The translations under genes were made by a program, and so were the position numbers. Below are positions 26,321-34,487 of a DNA stretch of 50,932 nt, piece after piece (position 1 is the first letter of the stretch; every line of letters begins with the position of its first letter). Below the pieces are notes generated by a model. The model ran no database searches. It saw only the letters and a program-made list of their open reading frames with translations, and was not told the origin of the DNA. This DNA comes from Megasphaera sp. (GTDB lineage Bacteria > Bacillota > Negativicutes > Veillonellales > Megasphaeraceae): assembly GCA_022649055.1 (NCBI GenBank), contig JALCNL010000005.1, positions 1-50,932 on the forward strand, read 5' to 3'.

Positions 26321-26349
26321 CTTATACCATATTTTACGCTATATGTCAA
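26321..26349 (-). promoter_or_regulatory. Strong candidate promoter for rnjA
   Basis: On the minus strand a consensus TTGACA (26344-26349) and TATAAG (26321-26326) stand 17 bases apart, followed by a leader of roughly 195 bases before the rnjA TTG. The remaining 26350-26440 holds only AT-rich DNA with no visible gene. Confidence 0.7.
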
Positions 26350-26440
26350 ATATTATCTAGTCTAATTTTAATTTTTTGCCCGTAAAGCAGCATAGATTTT
26401 TCACGAATTCAAATTTTTCTCTATTTTTCATATGTAATTC

Positions 26441-27283
26441 CTAGTTTTTCTCTGCAGCTTTCCGTACCATTTTCGGCACCGCTATAGAAATACCATCGGG
26501 AAGCGGTTTGCTGTCTACGGTAATTGTCATACAGCTATGATCGATCATTTCTCTTACTAAAGCTTTAGCTTTTTCAGACCCATTAACTCTCGAAGCAACC
26601 GCACGAGCCACTGTCTGTACCTGATCAGTCAACAGTCCATCGACATGAATAATACGTTTTGTTTTGGGATCGATCGTCACGACAAAAGAAACATCTCCCG
26701 CCTGCTGCAAAGCCTGTAATGCTTGCGCTGCTATCTCCGCCTGCTGTGAACCGAGCCCTTCTTTTTCCCAGTTTTCCTTATCAGTGTTATCATATATACG
26801 CCGCGCATCAAAGACAACTTTATACTGATTCAAACCAACAATATCCACAGCTTTTACGCCAGACATAATAGATCGTTCCGTTCCAAACGCATCCGCAAGC
26901 GGGGCCTTGTTCTTCAAAGGACGTACCTGTTTATTCCACAACATCTTATCCATTTGACTGCGGCCAGAATAAATATTCAGATGATCTCCGTCCTGTTCCA
27001 CATATACAGCCGCAAAAGGACTATCCGTTTTATTTAAAGAAGACAGCGTGACTACACTTTTGACTTTAAACGGTTTTTCCTGCAAATCAATGGTATCGGC
27101 TAAGGCTATTGAGGTTATGGGCATCTTCAAATTAAGCAGTATAACATACTCGCCTTCAGGATGAGCTGCCATGGTTTGCACTGCTTCTTTATATGCGGTA
27201 TCCGGATTAGCCGCCGAGCAGGCACTGCTCATCAAGATGACTGTGGCTGCGGCACAAACTATCTGCCTATATTTTTTTTTCAT
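26441..27283 (-). CDS. Exported protein of unknown function
   Basis: A 280-residue protein with a typical signal peptide (KKKYRQIVCAAATVILMSSACSA). The cysteine is not in a standard lipobox, so a lipid anchor is possible but not certain. The mature part is a mix of beta-like stretches and polar loops with no recognised motif; it has an internal segment VSFVVTIDPKTKRIIHVDG reminiscent of LppX/DUF-type periplasmic proteins. It stands alone, downstream of thiD on the same strand. I do not recognise the family. Confidence 0.75.
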   Translation of the reverse strand: MKKKYRQIVCAAATVILMSSACSAANPDTAYKEAVQTMAAHPEGEYVILLNLKMPITSIALADTIDLQEKPFKVKSVVTLSSLNKTDSPFAAVYVEQDGDHLNIYSGRSQMDKMLWNKQVRPLKNKAPLADAFGTERSIMSGVKAVDIVGLNQYKVVFDARRIYDNTDKENWEKEGLGSQQAEIAAQALQALQQAGDVSFVVTIDPKTKRIIHVDGLLTDQVQTVARAVASRVNGSEKAKALVREMIDHSCMTITVDSKPLPDGISIAVPKMVRKAAEKN

Positions 27284-27322
27284 ATACTATCACCTCCTAT
27301 ACAATTGATATAACATGCAAAA

Positions 27323-28129
27323 TTATAACAAACCAGCCTTTTTATAAAGTTCATAAAAATGATGAATCGGTCCATGTCCCTTGCCGATAGGTTCTGCATG
27401 CTTGATACCTTCAAACACAAAAGCCTTAGCTTTGCCTACTGCCGTTTCCAGTTCCATTCCATTTGCCAAATTAGCTGCAATAGCACTAGATAAAGAACAT
27501 CCGGTACCATGTGTACTCGTACTTTCAATATGCTGGCTTCTAAAATAATGAAAACCATTTCCATCAAAAAATATATCCGTAGCATCAGATATACGATGCC
27601 CGCCTTTGATCAAAACAGTTTTTGCCCCCATCGCCGCAATTATGCGGCAAGCTGTTTCCATATCAGAAAAATCATGTATCTCCTGCCCTGCCAATACTTC
27701 TGCCTCTGGAATATTCGGAGTCAAGACATCCGCCAACGGCACTAAAATGGTCTTAAGTACCTGTTCTGATTCTGGAGCTAATAACCGGTGTCCGCTAGTT
27801 GACACCATGACCGGATCAACAACAATAAAGGGTGGTTTATATTGTTTCAGCTTTTCACCAATAACACGAATTGTTTCGGGAACGCTTACCATTCCTATTT
27901 TTACAGCATCCACCACAATATCCTCAAACACCGCTTCCAGCTGCTCCGCAATCAAATTCGGCGTTATATCCATATAATCTATGACACCTTGTGTATTTTG
28001 TGCAACTACTGCTGTAATAACATTCATACCATAGCATCCATGAGCACAAAACGTTTTTAAATCAGCTTGTGCTCCCGCTCCGCCGGAGGGATCAGTACCC
28101 GCTATGGATAAAAGATGTTTCATTACCAT
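27323..28129 (-). CDS. thiD: Hydroxymethylpyrimidine/phosphomethylpyrimidine kinase
   Basis: Phosphorylates the pyrimidine half of thiamine in two steps. The 268-residue ribokinase-fold protein shows the N-terminal SIAGTDPSGGAGAQADLKTF signature. VIDPVM-like VVDPVMVSTSGHRLL lies near residue 100, and the anion-hole/catalytic region STHGTGCSLSSAIAA near 215. GGAGG lies 8 bases ahead of the ATG at 28129. No thiamine riboswitch is visible; the gap to sixA is only 19 bases. No thiC or thiE is in the window, so the enzyme may act in salvage. Confidence 0.95.
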   Translation of the reverse strand: MVMKHLLSIAGTDPSGGAGAQADLKTFCAHGCYGMNVITAVVAQNTQGVIDYMDITPNLIAEQLEAVFEDIVVDAVKIGMVSVPETIRVIGEKLKQYKPPFIVVDPVMVSTSGHRLLAPESEQVLKTILVPLADVLTPNIPEAEVLAGQEIHDFSDMETACRIIAAMGAKTVLIKGGHRISDATDIFFDGNGFHYFRSQHIESTSTHGTGCSLSSAIAANLANGMELETAVGKAKAFVFEGIKHAEPIGKGHGPIHHFYELYKKAGLL

Positions 28130-28148
28130 TAGAAAATCCTCCTTGTAC

Positions 28149-28631
28149 CTATAAAATCAAAGCTGCTGCTTTTGGTTGTACATATAATAATAATTTACCG
28201 TGTCCCGTTGGTTTTAATGCCGGATCATATTCAAAAATAGCTATACTGCCTGTTCTAAAATCTATGGGCGTCCCCGTTATTTCCTTAGCCCAATGTCCCA
28301 AAAAAGGTTCATGCCCAACAACTAAAACAACATCATTTCTTTCTTTAATTAAAACTTCTTCATAAAAACTCCGCAAGTCTCCCACGGCAAGGGACGGATG
28401 TATATCCATAGAAACAGCATGGATTGCCCGTCCCATAATTATCGCCGTTTCACGCGCCCGAACCAACGGGCTAGACCAAATACTCGTATTTCCCGCAGGC
28501 CACCAGCGCTTTACCAAAGAAGCCATAGTAGTTACGCGCTGCCGCCCATTTTCTGTTAAATGCCGTTGGCTATCATTACTGCCACGCTTAAATATCTCTG
28601 CTTTGCCATGACGCATTAAACACAAAAACAT
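28149..28631 (-). CDS. sixA: SixA-type histidine phosphatase
   Basis: A 160-residue member of the histidine phosphatase superfamily. The catalytic RHG lies at residues 7-9 (LMRHGKAE), a conserved WSSPLVRARETA arginine follows near 55-65, and the second catalytic histidine is in VVGHEPFLG. The short length and absence of a branch domain match SixA, which removes phosphate from histidine on signalling proteins. It stands between thiD and the metal sensor on one strand, with no link to a known phosphorelay here. Confidence 0.85.
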   Translation of the reverse strand: MFLCLMRHGKAEIFKRGSNDSQRHLTENGRQRVTTMASLVKRWWPAGNTSIWSSPLVRARETAIIMGRAIHAVSMDIHPSLAVGDLRSFYEEVLIKERNDVVLVVGHEPFLGHWAKEITGTPIDFRTGSIAIFEYDPALKPTGHGKLLLYVQPKAAALIL

Positions 28632-28656
28632 AGTTTATTCCCCGCTTTTAGTATTA

Positions 28657-29016
28657 CTATTCAGCAACATGCTCTAACCCCACTGCCAAAAGAGTAAATA
28701 CATGATTATCCGCTAATGAATACCAAATAACTTTACCGTCCCGTCGAAATTGTACTAACCGGGCATCCCGCAAAATCCGCAGTTGATGGGAAACCGCCGA
28801 TTGCCCCATCCGAATCTGTTCAGCAATTTCACATACACACATTTCACCCTCCATTAACGCATGAAGTATGCGTAATCGTGTAGGATCCCCAAGCACCTTA
28901 AATATTGCCGCTAACGGCTGTATATATTCCTTGGGAAGACTCGGCTGCGATACGGTTTTTTTTTCTAATTCCACAATGCCGCAATATTTCCCATGTGTAT
29001 GTTCATGATTCACCAT
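28657..29016 (-). CDS. ArsR/SmtB-family metal-sensing repressor
   Basis: A winged-helix repressor of 119 residues that should leave its operator when it binds metal. The family core is FKVLGDPTRLRILHAL, then the recognition helix around GQSAVSHQLRILRDA. Two metal sites seem present: a C-x-C (Cys60, Cys62) in MCVCEI, as in As/Cd/Pb sensors, and the alpha-5 set Asp103, His105, His116, Glu119, exactly the D-x-H-x10-H-x2-E zinc pattern. The N-terminus adds His4, His6, His8 and Cys12. No exporter gene is adjacent, so its target lies elsewhere or it regulates itself. Confidence 0.9.
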   Translation of the reverse strand: MVNHEHTHGKYCGIVELEKKTVSQPSLPKEYIQPLAAIFKVLGDPTRLRILHALMEGEMCVCEIAEQIRMGQSAVSHQLRILRDARLVQFRRDGKVIWYSLADNHVFTLLAVGLEHVAE

Positions 29017-29292
29017 TATCGCCTCTATTTATTAAAAAATAATCATAAATATTCGCTGCTATCACGCAAATCCCCTCCAGTATTATTTTATTATATCATA
29101 ACTCTTTTCTAATATCCGTACCACTACGGATATTTTTATATTTTCTCATTAGTTTTTGTTGAATCTTCTGAATCTATCAATATATTTCAGATATATTCCT
29201 TTCATTTTTCTTTCCCATAAAATATAAAATAATGGTATACTAATTATGGTTTATAATATTTATTAATTATTCCTTGAAAGGGGCTGACCTTT

Positions 29293-29817
29293 ATGAATGA
29301 AACGATTCAAACACTACTCACCCGCCGCAGCATCCGCAAGTACAAACCTGAACAAATAAAAGAAAAAGAATTGCAGGAAATCGTCAAAGCCGGAACCTTT
29401 GCCGCTTCTGGCAAAGGACAGCAACCCGTTACCATCGTAGTAATTCAAAACCATGACCTAATTGCCAAATTATCCGCTATGAACGCCAAAATCTTGGGTA
29501 CTAACAGTGATCCATTCTATGGAGCACCTACCATCTGCCTCGTATTGACAGATACAAAAAAATCCGTCAACGCCTGGTCCGACGGGTGTCTCGTCATGGG
29601 TAATCTCATGAATGCTGCCGCAGCACTCGGCATTGGCTCCTGCTGGATCAATCGCGCTAAAGAAGAATTCGAATCTCCAGAAGGCAAGACACTGCTTAAA
29701 AAATGGGGACTTCCCGAACATCTCACAGCTGTTGGCCATTGCACCCTCGGTTACGCTGACTGCCCGCTTCCCGCCGCAGCCCCGCGCAAATCGGATTTTG
29801 TAGTATATGTAAAATAA
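29293..29817 (+). CDS. Nitroreductase-family protein
   Basis: An FMN-dependent, NAD(P)H-linked reductase fold of 174 residues. The N-terminal RRSIRKYK binds the flavin phosphate, ASGKGQQPV lies near residue 39-47, GNLMNAAAALGIGSCWI forms the conserved helix, and GYAD near the C-terminus is typical. Its physiological substrate is unknown; many relatives reduce quinones or nitroaromatics. AAAGGGG precedes the ATG and a hairpin terminator follows, so it is a single-gene unit. Confidence 0.9.
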   Translation: MNETIQTLLTRRSIRKYKPEQIKEKELQEIVKAGTFAASGKGQQPVTIVVIQNHDLIAKLSAMNAKILGTNSDPFYGAPTICLVLTDTKKSVNAWSDGCLVMGNLMNAAAALGIGSCWINRAKEEFESPEGKTLLKKWGLPEHLTAVGHCTLGYADCPLPAAAPRKSDFVVYVK

Positions 29818-29858
29818 AGCTATTACAACGAATGATAAAAAGCAAATATGTCACAACG

Positions 29859-29906
29859 GGTCCGTAACCAAGTCCCTTTTCATAAATGACCGGGTACGGA
29901 CCTTTT
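29859..29906 (+). terminator. Rho-independent terminator after the nitroreductase gene
   Basis: GGTCCGTA (29859-29866) pairs exactly with TACGGACC (29895-29902), with further C-G pairing inside, and TTTT follows. It lies about 40 bases after the stop codon. Confidence 0.8.
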
Positions 29907-29953
29907 ATAATATCTGACATCATCTGATTTGCAATAAATTCTTAATGATTTAT

Positions 29954-31681
29954 CTACAAACAGCTCCAATCAGTCAAGTCAAAAAATGTTATCAAATATA
30001 CATCTCCGTTATTACGCATTCCCAAATAATGAGCCCGTGCATACATCAACATAGAATGTCCATCGTAATGAATGGAGTGATATGTAAATGAAACGGTTTC
30101 TTTCTTCCATTTAGCCTGTTCCAATGACCGCTGCACGATAATTTGATCGGCAGGTTGGATCGGATTCCATCCATCATTACTGGTTGATAGTGTATGCCGC
30201 CCCCAAATTTGTGCATACCCATGATTAGCCCATAATAAAATTAATGTACTGTTTTTAAGTTCATATAAACCAATGCCATTAAGCAAATCAAGCAATCCCA
30301 TAATTTTTCTGTCATATGCCATTATTGTTTTGTAACAACTCATATTATAATCTGTATTGATAATCTCTTCCGATGCAGGCGGTGTATATTCATCCATCAA
30401 ATGCAGAAAATCCGATTCCGAAATCGGTTTCGAAAAATAATACCCTTGCCCTGTATTGCAACCTATATTTTTTAAATATTCACTCTGTGTCCTTGTTTCT
30501 ACTCCTTCCATAACCGTTTCTAAATTCAACCATTGTGCCATACGAACAATACTTCCGATAATATCTCCAGCCCGCTGCGAGATATCCATCTGTCGAATAA
30601 ACAACATATCAATCTTCAGTGTATCGACGGGAAGATTCATCAGCATATTCAATGATGAATACCCACTGCCAAAATCATCCATAAGAATATGAAAGCCCAG
30701 TTCTTTAAGCTGCATCAAAATAACATGCATTTGCCGTGGATCATCCATATAAACAGATTCAGTCACTTCCAATTCCAATACCCATGGTGGTAAGTCATAC
30801 TTTTTCAGCAGTATAGTAAGTCGCTCGACAATATCCTGATGGTAAAAATCTACACGTGATACATTAACAGAAACTGGTACTATGGGACGCATGACATCTA
30901 GGCACTGCCGCTGATGTTGGCAAACAGTTTCCCAAATATATAGGTCAAGTAAAACAATCATACCATTTCGTTCAAAAAGCGGAATAAATTCGTTGGGGCG
31001 TACTGTCCCCAATTGAGAATGAAACCAACGGACTAAGGCTTCCGCGCGAGTAATTTGTTTCGTCGAAAAATCATACATAGGTTGATAAAATACTTGGAAC
31101 TCGCCACTATCCAATGAATTTTTCATTGAAGCCGCCAGCATTTGGTCGCGCCGTATTTTATCCTGCATAATATTATCATATACAGCATACGGTTTACTTC
31201 CGTTCGGAGTAACGGATTGGAGAGCCACGATAGCACAATCCGTCATTTCTTTGACCGTCATATTTTCATCGTTTACTTTATATATGCCAAAGGTAAAATT
31301 AACATTGATATTTAAATCCAGTTTTTCCAACACCGCTTGACAATAACCAATAAAAGATTGCATATGCAGCCGGCCTAATGGCATACATCCGACAAAATGA
31401 TCCGAATGAAAACGTCCAAATACATCTCTGCCATGTGAATCTCTTTGCCAACGGCGGACAACTTCTCCTAGTGTTTTCAATACATAATCGCCGGCAGAGG
31501 TTCCAAAAAGCTCATTAACCAATTTAAATTTGACAATATTGCTGCAAACAACGATATATTCTTTCCGCTGATGAGTCGATAATACCTTTTCTGCTTGTGC
31601 AAAAAAATATTGCCGGCTGTAAAGTCCCGTCAACCCATCGTATTTTGCAAATTCTGCTTGTTCGATAACATCTTCCTTCAC
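29954..31681 (-). CDS. Degenerate GGDEF plus intact EAL protein with C-terminal PAS-like part
   Basis: An EAL domain hydrolyses cyclic-di-GMP. I set the start at the GTG at 31681, with TGGAG eight bases ahead; an ATG at 31705 adds eight residues without a good site. Counting from that ATG, residues about 20-165 are GGDEF-like, but the signature reads RFHSDHFV instead of a GGDEF, so synthase activity is unlikely. Residues about 185-440 form EAL with EAL (222-224), N281, DDFG (343-346), K364 (LKID), E400 (MEGVET) and Q420 (GQGYYFSKP): a full catalytic set. The last 130 residues (LIGLYEL...DLTDWS) look PAS-like. No membrane segment is seen. Confidence 0.85.
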   Translation of the reverse strand: MKEDVIEQAEFAKYDGLTGLYSRQYFFAQAEKVLSTHQRKEYIVVCSNIVKFKLVNELFGTSAGDYVLKTLGEVVRRWQRDSHGRDVFGRFHSDHFVGCMPLGRLHMQSFIGYCQAVLEKLDLNINVNFTFGIYKVNDENMTVKEMTDCAIVALQSVTPNGSKPYAVYDNIMQDKIRRDQMLAASMKNSLDSGEFQVFYQPMYDFSTKQITRAEALVRWFHSQLGTVRPNEFIPLFERNGMIVLLDLYIWETVCQHQRQCLDVMRPIVPVSVNVSRVDFYHQDIVERLTILLKKYDLPPWVLELEVTESVYMDDPRQMHVILMQLKELGFHILMDDFGSGYSSLNMLMNLPVDTLKIDMLFIRQMDISQRAGDIIGSIVRMAQWLNLETVMEGVETRTQSEYLKNIGCNTGQGYYFSKPISESDFLHLMDEYTPPASEEIINTDYNMSCYKTIMAYDRKIMGLLDLLNGIGLYELKNSTLILLWANHGYAQIWGRHTLSTSNDGWNPIQPADQIIVQRSLEQAKWKKETVSFTYHSIHYDGHSMLMYARAHYLGMRNNGDVYLITFFDLTDWSCL

Positions 31682-31847
31682 AATACATTCTCCATAAAAA
31701 AACATAATGAATATATCTGTTCCAGTAAAAAAACATCTTGTTTACTATGTCTATATAATCTACAGTTAACATTATATATGATGGAAAAACGTTTCGCAAT
31801 TTGTTTATGTTTATTTATTTGTTTTTATTATATTCCGTATGTAATTT

Positions 31848-32582
31848 TTACATATTTCTTTGTGCAGATTTATATCCGCACAAAGAAAACAATGGCAATG
31901 TATCATATTGCATATTCTGTAAACAGTGTACCATAGAACGAATATCCGCACGATAGGAACAATTGACAAAACCGATACGCTGTAAACACTGTAAATCCCA
32001 CTGCGGGCGATTTTCCTGACTAATAGAAAGACCTTTTTTCAAGTTCTCACATTCCCACAATATTTTTTTATCTAACTTATGATGTACATTTTCTTTTTTT
32101 TCGGCTTCAGTTGCAAAATTGATAGCTCCGTAATTAGAGTCAAAATTCAGCATAATGCCACCTGGCTTAAGAACCCGCAGCCACTCTATATATGCGGCTG
32201 TTACATTTGGCAGATTCCACGTTAAATTCCGTGAAACAACTACTTCAAAAGTATTACTGGCAAAATCAAGCTGCTGCGCATTGCCACATTCAAAATGGAT
32301 GCTCATTTCATTCATCTGCGCCGCTTGTTCTGCTTGCCGCAGCATTTCTTTTGATAAATCAATTCCCGTCACGCAATACCCGGATTGTGCCATAAGAATA
32401 GCCAGAAACCCAGTTCCTGTTCCTACATCAAGGACACTGATGTCCTTTTTTTTCGGTAAATAGGACGTTATGAAATTTTGCCAGGCCTGTGCGTCAGGCC
32501 CTGCCAATTCTACGCGCCGGGTATCACCAAACTCTTTACTGCGCGCATTCCAATAATTTTGTACTCGCTTATCAAATTCCAT
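31848..32582 (-). CDS. Class I SAM-dependent methyltransferase
   Basis: Transfers a methyl group from S-adenosylmethionine to an unknown acceptor. The 244-residue protein shows motif I VLDVGTGTGFLAI (about 50-62), the acidic motif II GIDLSKEM, and the following NAQQLDF and LRVLKPGGIML. N-terminal FDKRVQNYWNARSKEF resembles small-molecule methyltransferases. AAAGGAG precedes the ATG, and a TATAAT -10 lies at 32610-32615 (minus). It is divergent from, and 75-140 bases away from, the start of the nik-like importer operon, suggesting shared control. The substrate cannot be read. Confidence 0.85.
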   Translation of the reverse strand: MEFDKRVQNYWNARSKEFGDTRRVELAGPDAQAWQNFITSYLPKKKDISVLDVGTGTGFLAILMAQSGYCVTGIDLSKEMLRQAEQAAQMNEMSIHFECGNAQQLDFASNTFEVVVSRNLTWNLPNVTAAYIEWLRVLKPGGIMLNFDSNYGAINFATEAEKKENVHHKLDKKILWECENLKKGLSISQENRPQWDLQCLQRIGFVNCSYRADIRSMVHCLQNMQYDTLPLFSLCGYKSAQRNM

Positions 32583-32656
32583 ACGGATTCTCCTTTAATT
32601 TTGTGTACTATTATACAAGAAATTCTTCTTTTAACAAAATATATTTAAAACCGCCA

Positions 32657-32684
32657 TTGACATGAAGTCCCATCTATGTAATAT
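32657..32684 (+). promoter_or_regulatory. Candidate promoter for the nik-like importer operon
   Basis: A consensus TTGACA (32657-32662), 16 bases, then TAATAT (32679-32684). A potential earlier ATG at 32662 overlaps this -35 element, which supports the start at 32725 for the first permease. Confidence 0.6.
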
Positions 32685-32724
32685 GATAAAAGAACATGTT
32701 TTACATAAAGGAGTTTTTATAGCA

Positions 32725-33663
32725 ATGAAACATTACATACAAACCAGATTGCTCCATCTGATTCCCATACTTATAGGCATTACTTTTTTATCATTTGCTC
32801 TTATGCATACAGCCTCAACGGACACGGTCGATTTACTATATGAGCAAAACGGCGGTGCTTCTCCTGCCGCAATCACAGCTCATAAAATCGCACTTGGCTT
32901 AAATAAAGATTTTCTTGGTCAATACAGTGACTGGATTTGTAATATACTACAGGGAAATATGGGAACTTCATTTGTATCCGGGCAACCCGTATCATCGGTC
33001 ATTATAGAAAAAATTCCTTCTACAATTGAACTGATGGTTATCGCTGTATTAATCACACTTTTTATATCAATACCGTTAGGCATGATAACTGCTGTAAAAA
33101 AAGGAAGCTGGATAGATTATTTGATACGTTTTTCAGCTTTTACCGGCAATGCTTTGCCTGATTTCTTCATCGGATTGCTGCTTCTTTATTTTTTTGCTGT
33201 TAAAATACCTATTTTTTCTTTTTTCAGTACTGACAGCAATACGATTCCTATACTTCCAGCCCTGACACTGGCAATTGCAATGAGCGCTAAATATACGCGG
33301 CAAATACGCGGTATTCTGCTGGAGGAACTGCACAAACCGTATATACAGGCAGCTCGCATACGGGGCATACCTTATTTCTATATTCTTACTCATTATGTGT
33401 TGCGTTCTGTTTTATCTCCACTGCTAGCACTTTTGGGAGTATCTGTCGGTTCTCTGCTGGGCGGCGCCGCTATCGTTGAATCTATTTTCCTCTGGGACGG
33501 TATCGGAAAGCTTGCCGTAGATGCCATTGTTATGCGCGATTATCCTATTATTCAAGCCTATGTAATTTGGATGTCTCTTATCTACGTCCTTATTAATTTA
33601 GCCGTCGATATACTTTGCTGTTTCATTGATCCCCGCATCACGATTCATGAGGAGGGGCATTAA
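32725..33663 (+). CDS. Nickel/peptide-type ABC importer, permease 1 (NikB/DppB-like)
   Basis: First permease of a family 5-type importer. The start at 32725 (MKHYIQTRLL...) has AAAGGAG upstream. About 312 residues hold six hydrophobic segments. The N-terminal TRLLHLIPILIGITFLSFAL signature and the coupling-loop region (YIQAARIRGI) that meets the ATPases are clear. The ligand class (nickel, peptide, metal-chelate) cannot be fixed from the permease. Confidence 0.88.
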   Translation: MKHYIQTRLLHLIPILIGITFLSFALMHTASTDTVDLLYEQNGGASPAAITAHKIALGLNKDFLGQYSDWICNILQGNMGTSFVSGQPVSSVIIEKIPSTIELMVIAVLITLFISIPLGMITAVKKGSWIDYLIRFSAFTGNALPDFFIGLLLLYFFAVKIPIFSFFSTDSNTIPILPALTLAIAMSAKYTRQIRGILLEELHKPYIQAARIRGIPYFYILTHYVLRSVLSPLLALLGVSVGSLLGGAAIVESIFLWDGIGKLAVDAIVMRDYPIIQAYVIWMSLIYVLINLAVDILCCFIDPRITIHEEGH

Positions 33664-33664
33664 G

Positions 33665-34474
33665 ATGATACACACTGCTAAAAATCGTCGCTTTTTTGTT
33701 CTTTTGCTGCTGATTGCCGCCGGACTTCTTTTTTCATTGACAGCCGAATATATTCTTCCTTTTGATGCTTATAATCAAAATTTATTGCAAGCGTTGCAGC
33801 CACCAAGTACGGCGCATCTGCTTGGTACTGATCGTTTTGGCAGAGATATGCTGGCTCGTACAATTGCTGGTGCTAAAATAACGGTATTTACCGCACTGAT
33901 GATAACCTTTCTAACAAGTTTTTTAGGCTCCCTTATCGGTCTGTTCTGCGGATATCATCGCAACCGCCTAGTCACAATTCTTTTACGTCTTACGGATGTG
34001 TTTTTAGCTTTTCCATCTATGGTTTTTGCTATTGCCGCCGCCGGATTACTGGGTGGAGGTACGTTTAATGCAGCTGCGGCTATTATGCTTGTTTCCTGGC
34101 CGAAATACACCCGACTAGTACGTACACAAACACTACCTTTACGGCAGACGGAATACATAGAGGCCGCCAAAATGAGCGGATCCTCTTCTTGGCAAATTAT
34201 GTTCTTTCATATTTTGCCCGTCATTATCGGTCCCATTTGTATTACAGCAGCCCTCGATATCGGTACCATTATTACCGAAATTGCAGGTCTGTCATTTTTA
34301 GGATTGGGAACTGCGCCTCCAGCCGCAGAATGGGGTTCAATGATGAGCGGAGCTCGTAATTTATTGCAAACAGCACCTTGGACTATTTTTGCTCCTGGTA
34401 TTGCCATATTTATCACAGTTTCTTTATTTCAGCTATTTGCAGATTCTCTGCGTGATTTTTTTGATATCCATTAA
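33665..34474 (+). CDS. Nickel/peptide-type ABC importer, permease 2 (NikC/DppC-like)
   Basis: Second permease, starting at the ATG at 33665, one base after the previous stop codon and with GAGGAGGGG upstream. It has an early membrane segment, the typical HLLGTDRFGRDMLARTIAGA stretch (about 48-67) and the coupling loop YIEAAKMSG near residue 165. The conserved SFLGLGTAPPAAEWGSM near 220-236 is also present. About 270 residues, with five or six membrane segments. It is the obligate partner of the first permease. Confidence 0.9.
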   Translation: MIHTAKNRRFFVLLLLIAAGLLFSLTAEYILPFDAYNQNLLQALQPPSTAHLLGTDRFGRDMLARTIAGAKITVFTALMITFLTSFLGSLIGLFCGYHRNRLVTILLRLTDVFLAFPSMVFAIAAAGLLGGGTFNAAAAIMLVSWPKYTRLVRTQTLPLRQTEYIEAAKMSGSSSWQIMFFHILPVIIGPICITAALDIGTIITEIAGLSFLGLGTAPPAAEWGSMMSGARNLLQTAPWTIFAPGIAIFITVSLFQLFADSLRDFFDIH

Positions 34475-34487
34475 GCGAGGTATTTAT

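Noticed and set aside
32583-32724. Possible metal riboswitch before the nik-like operon
   Set aside because: The gap is only about 140 bases and is mostly taken up by two promoters; no conserved riboswitch-like helices were found by eye.
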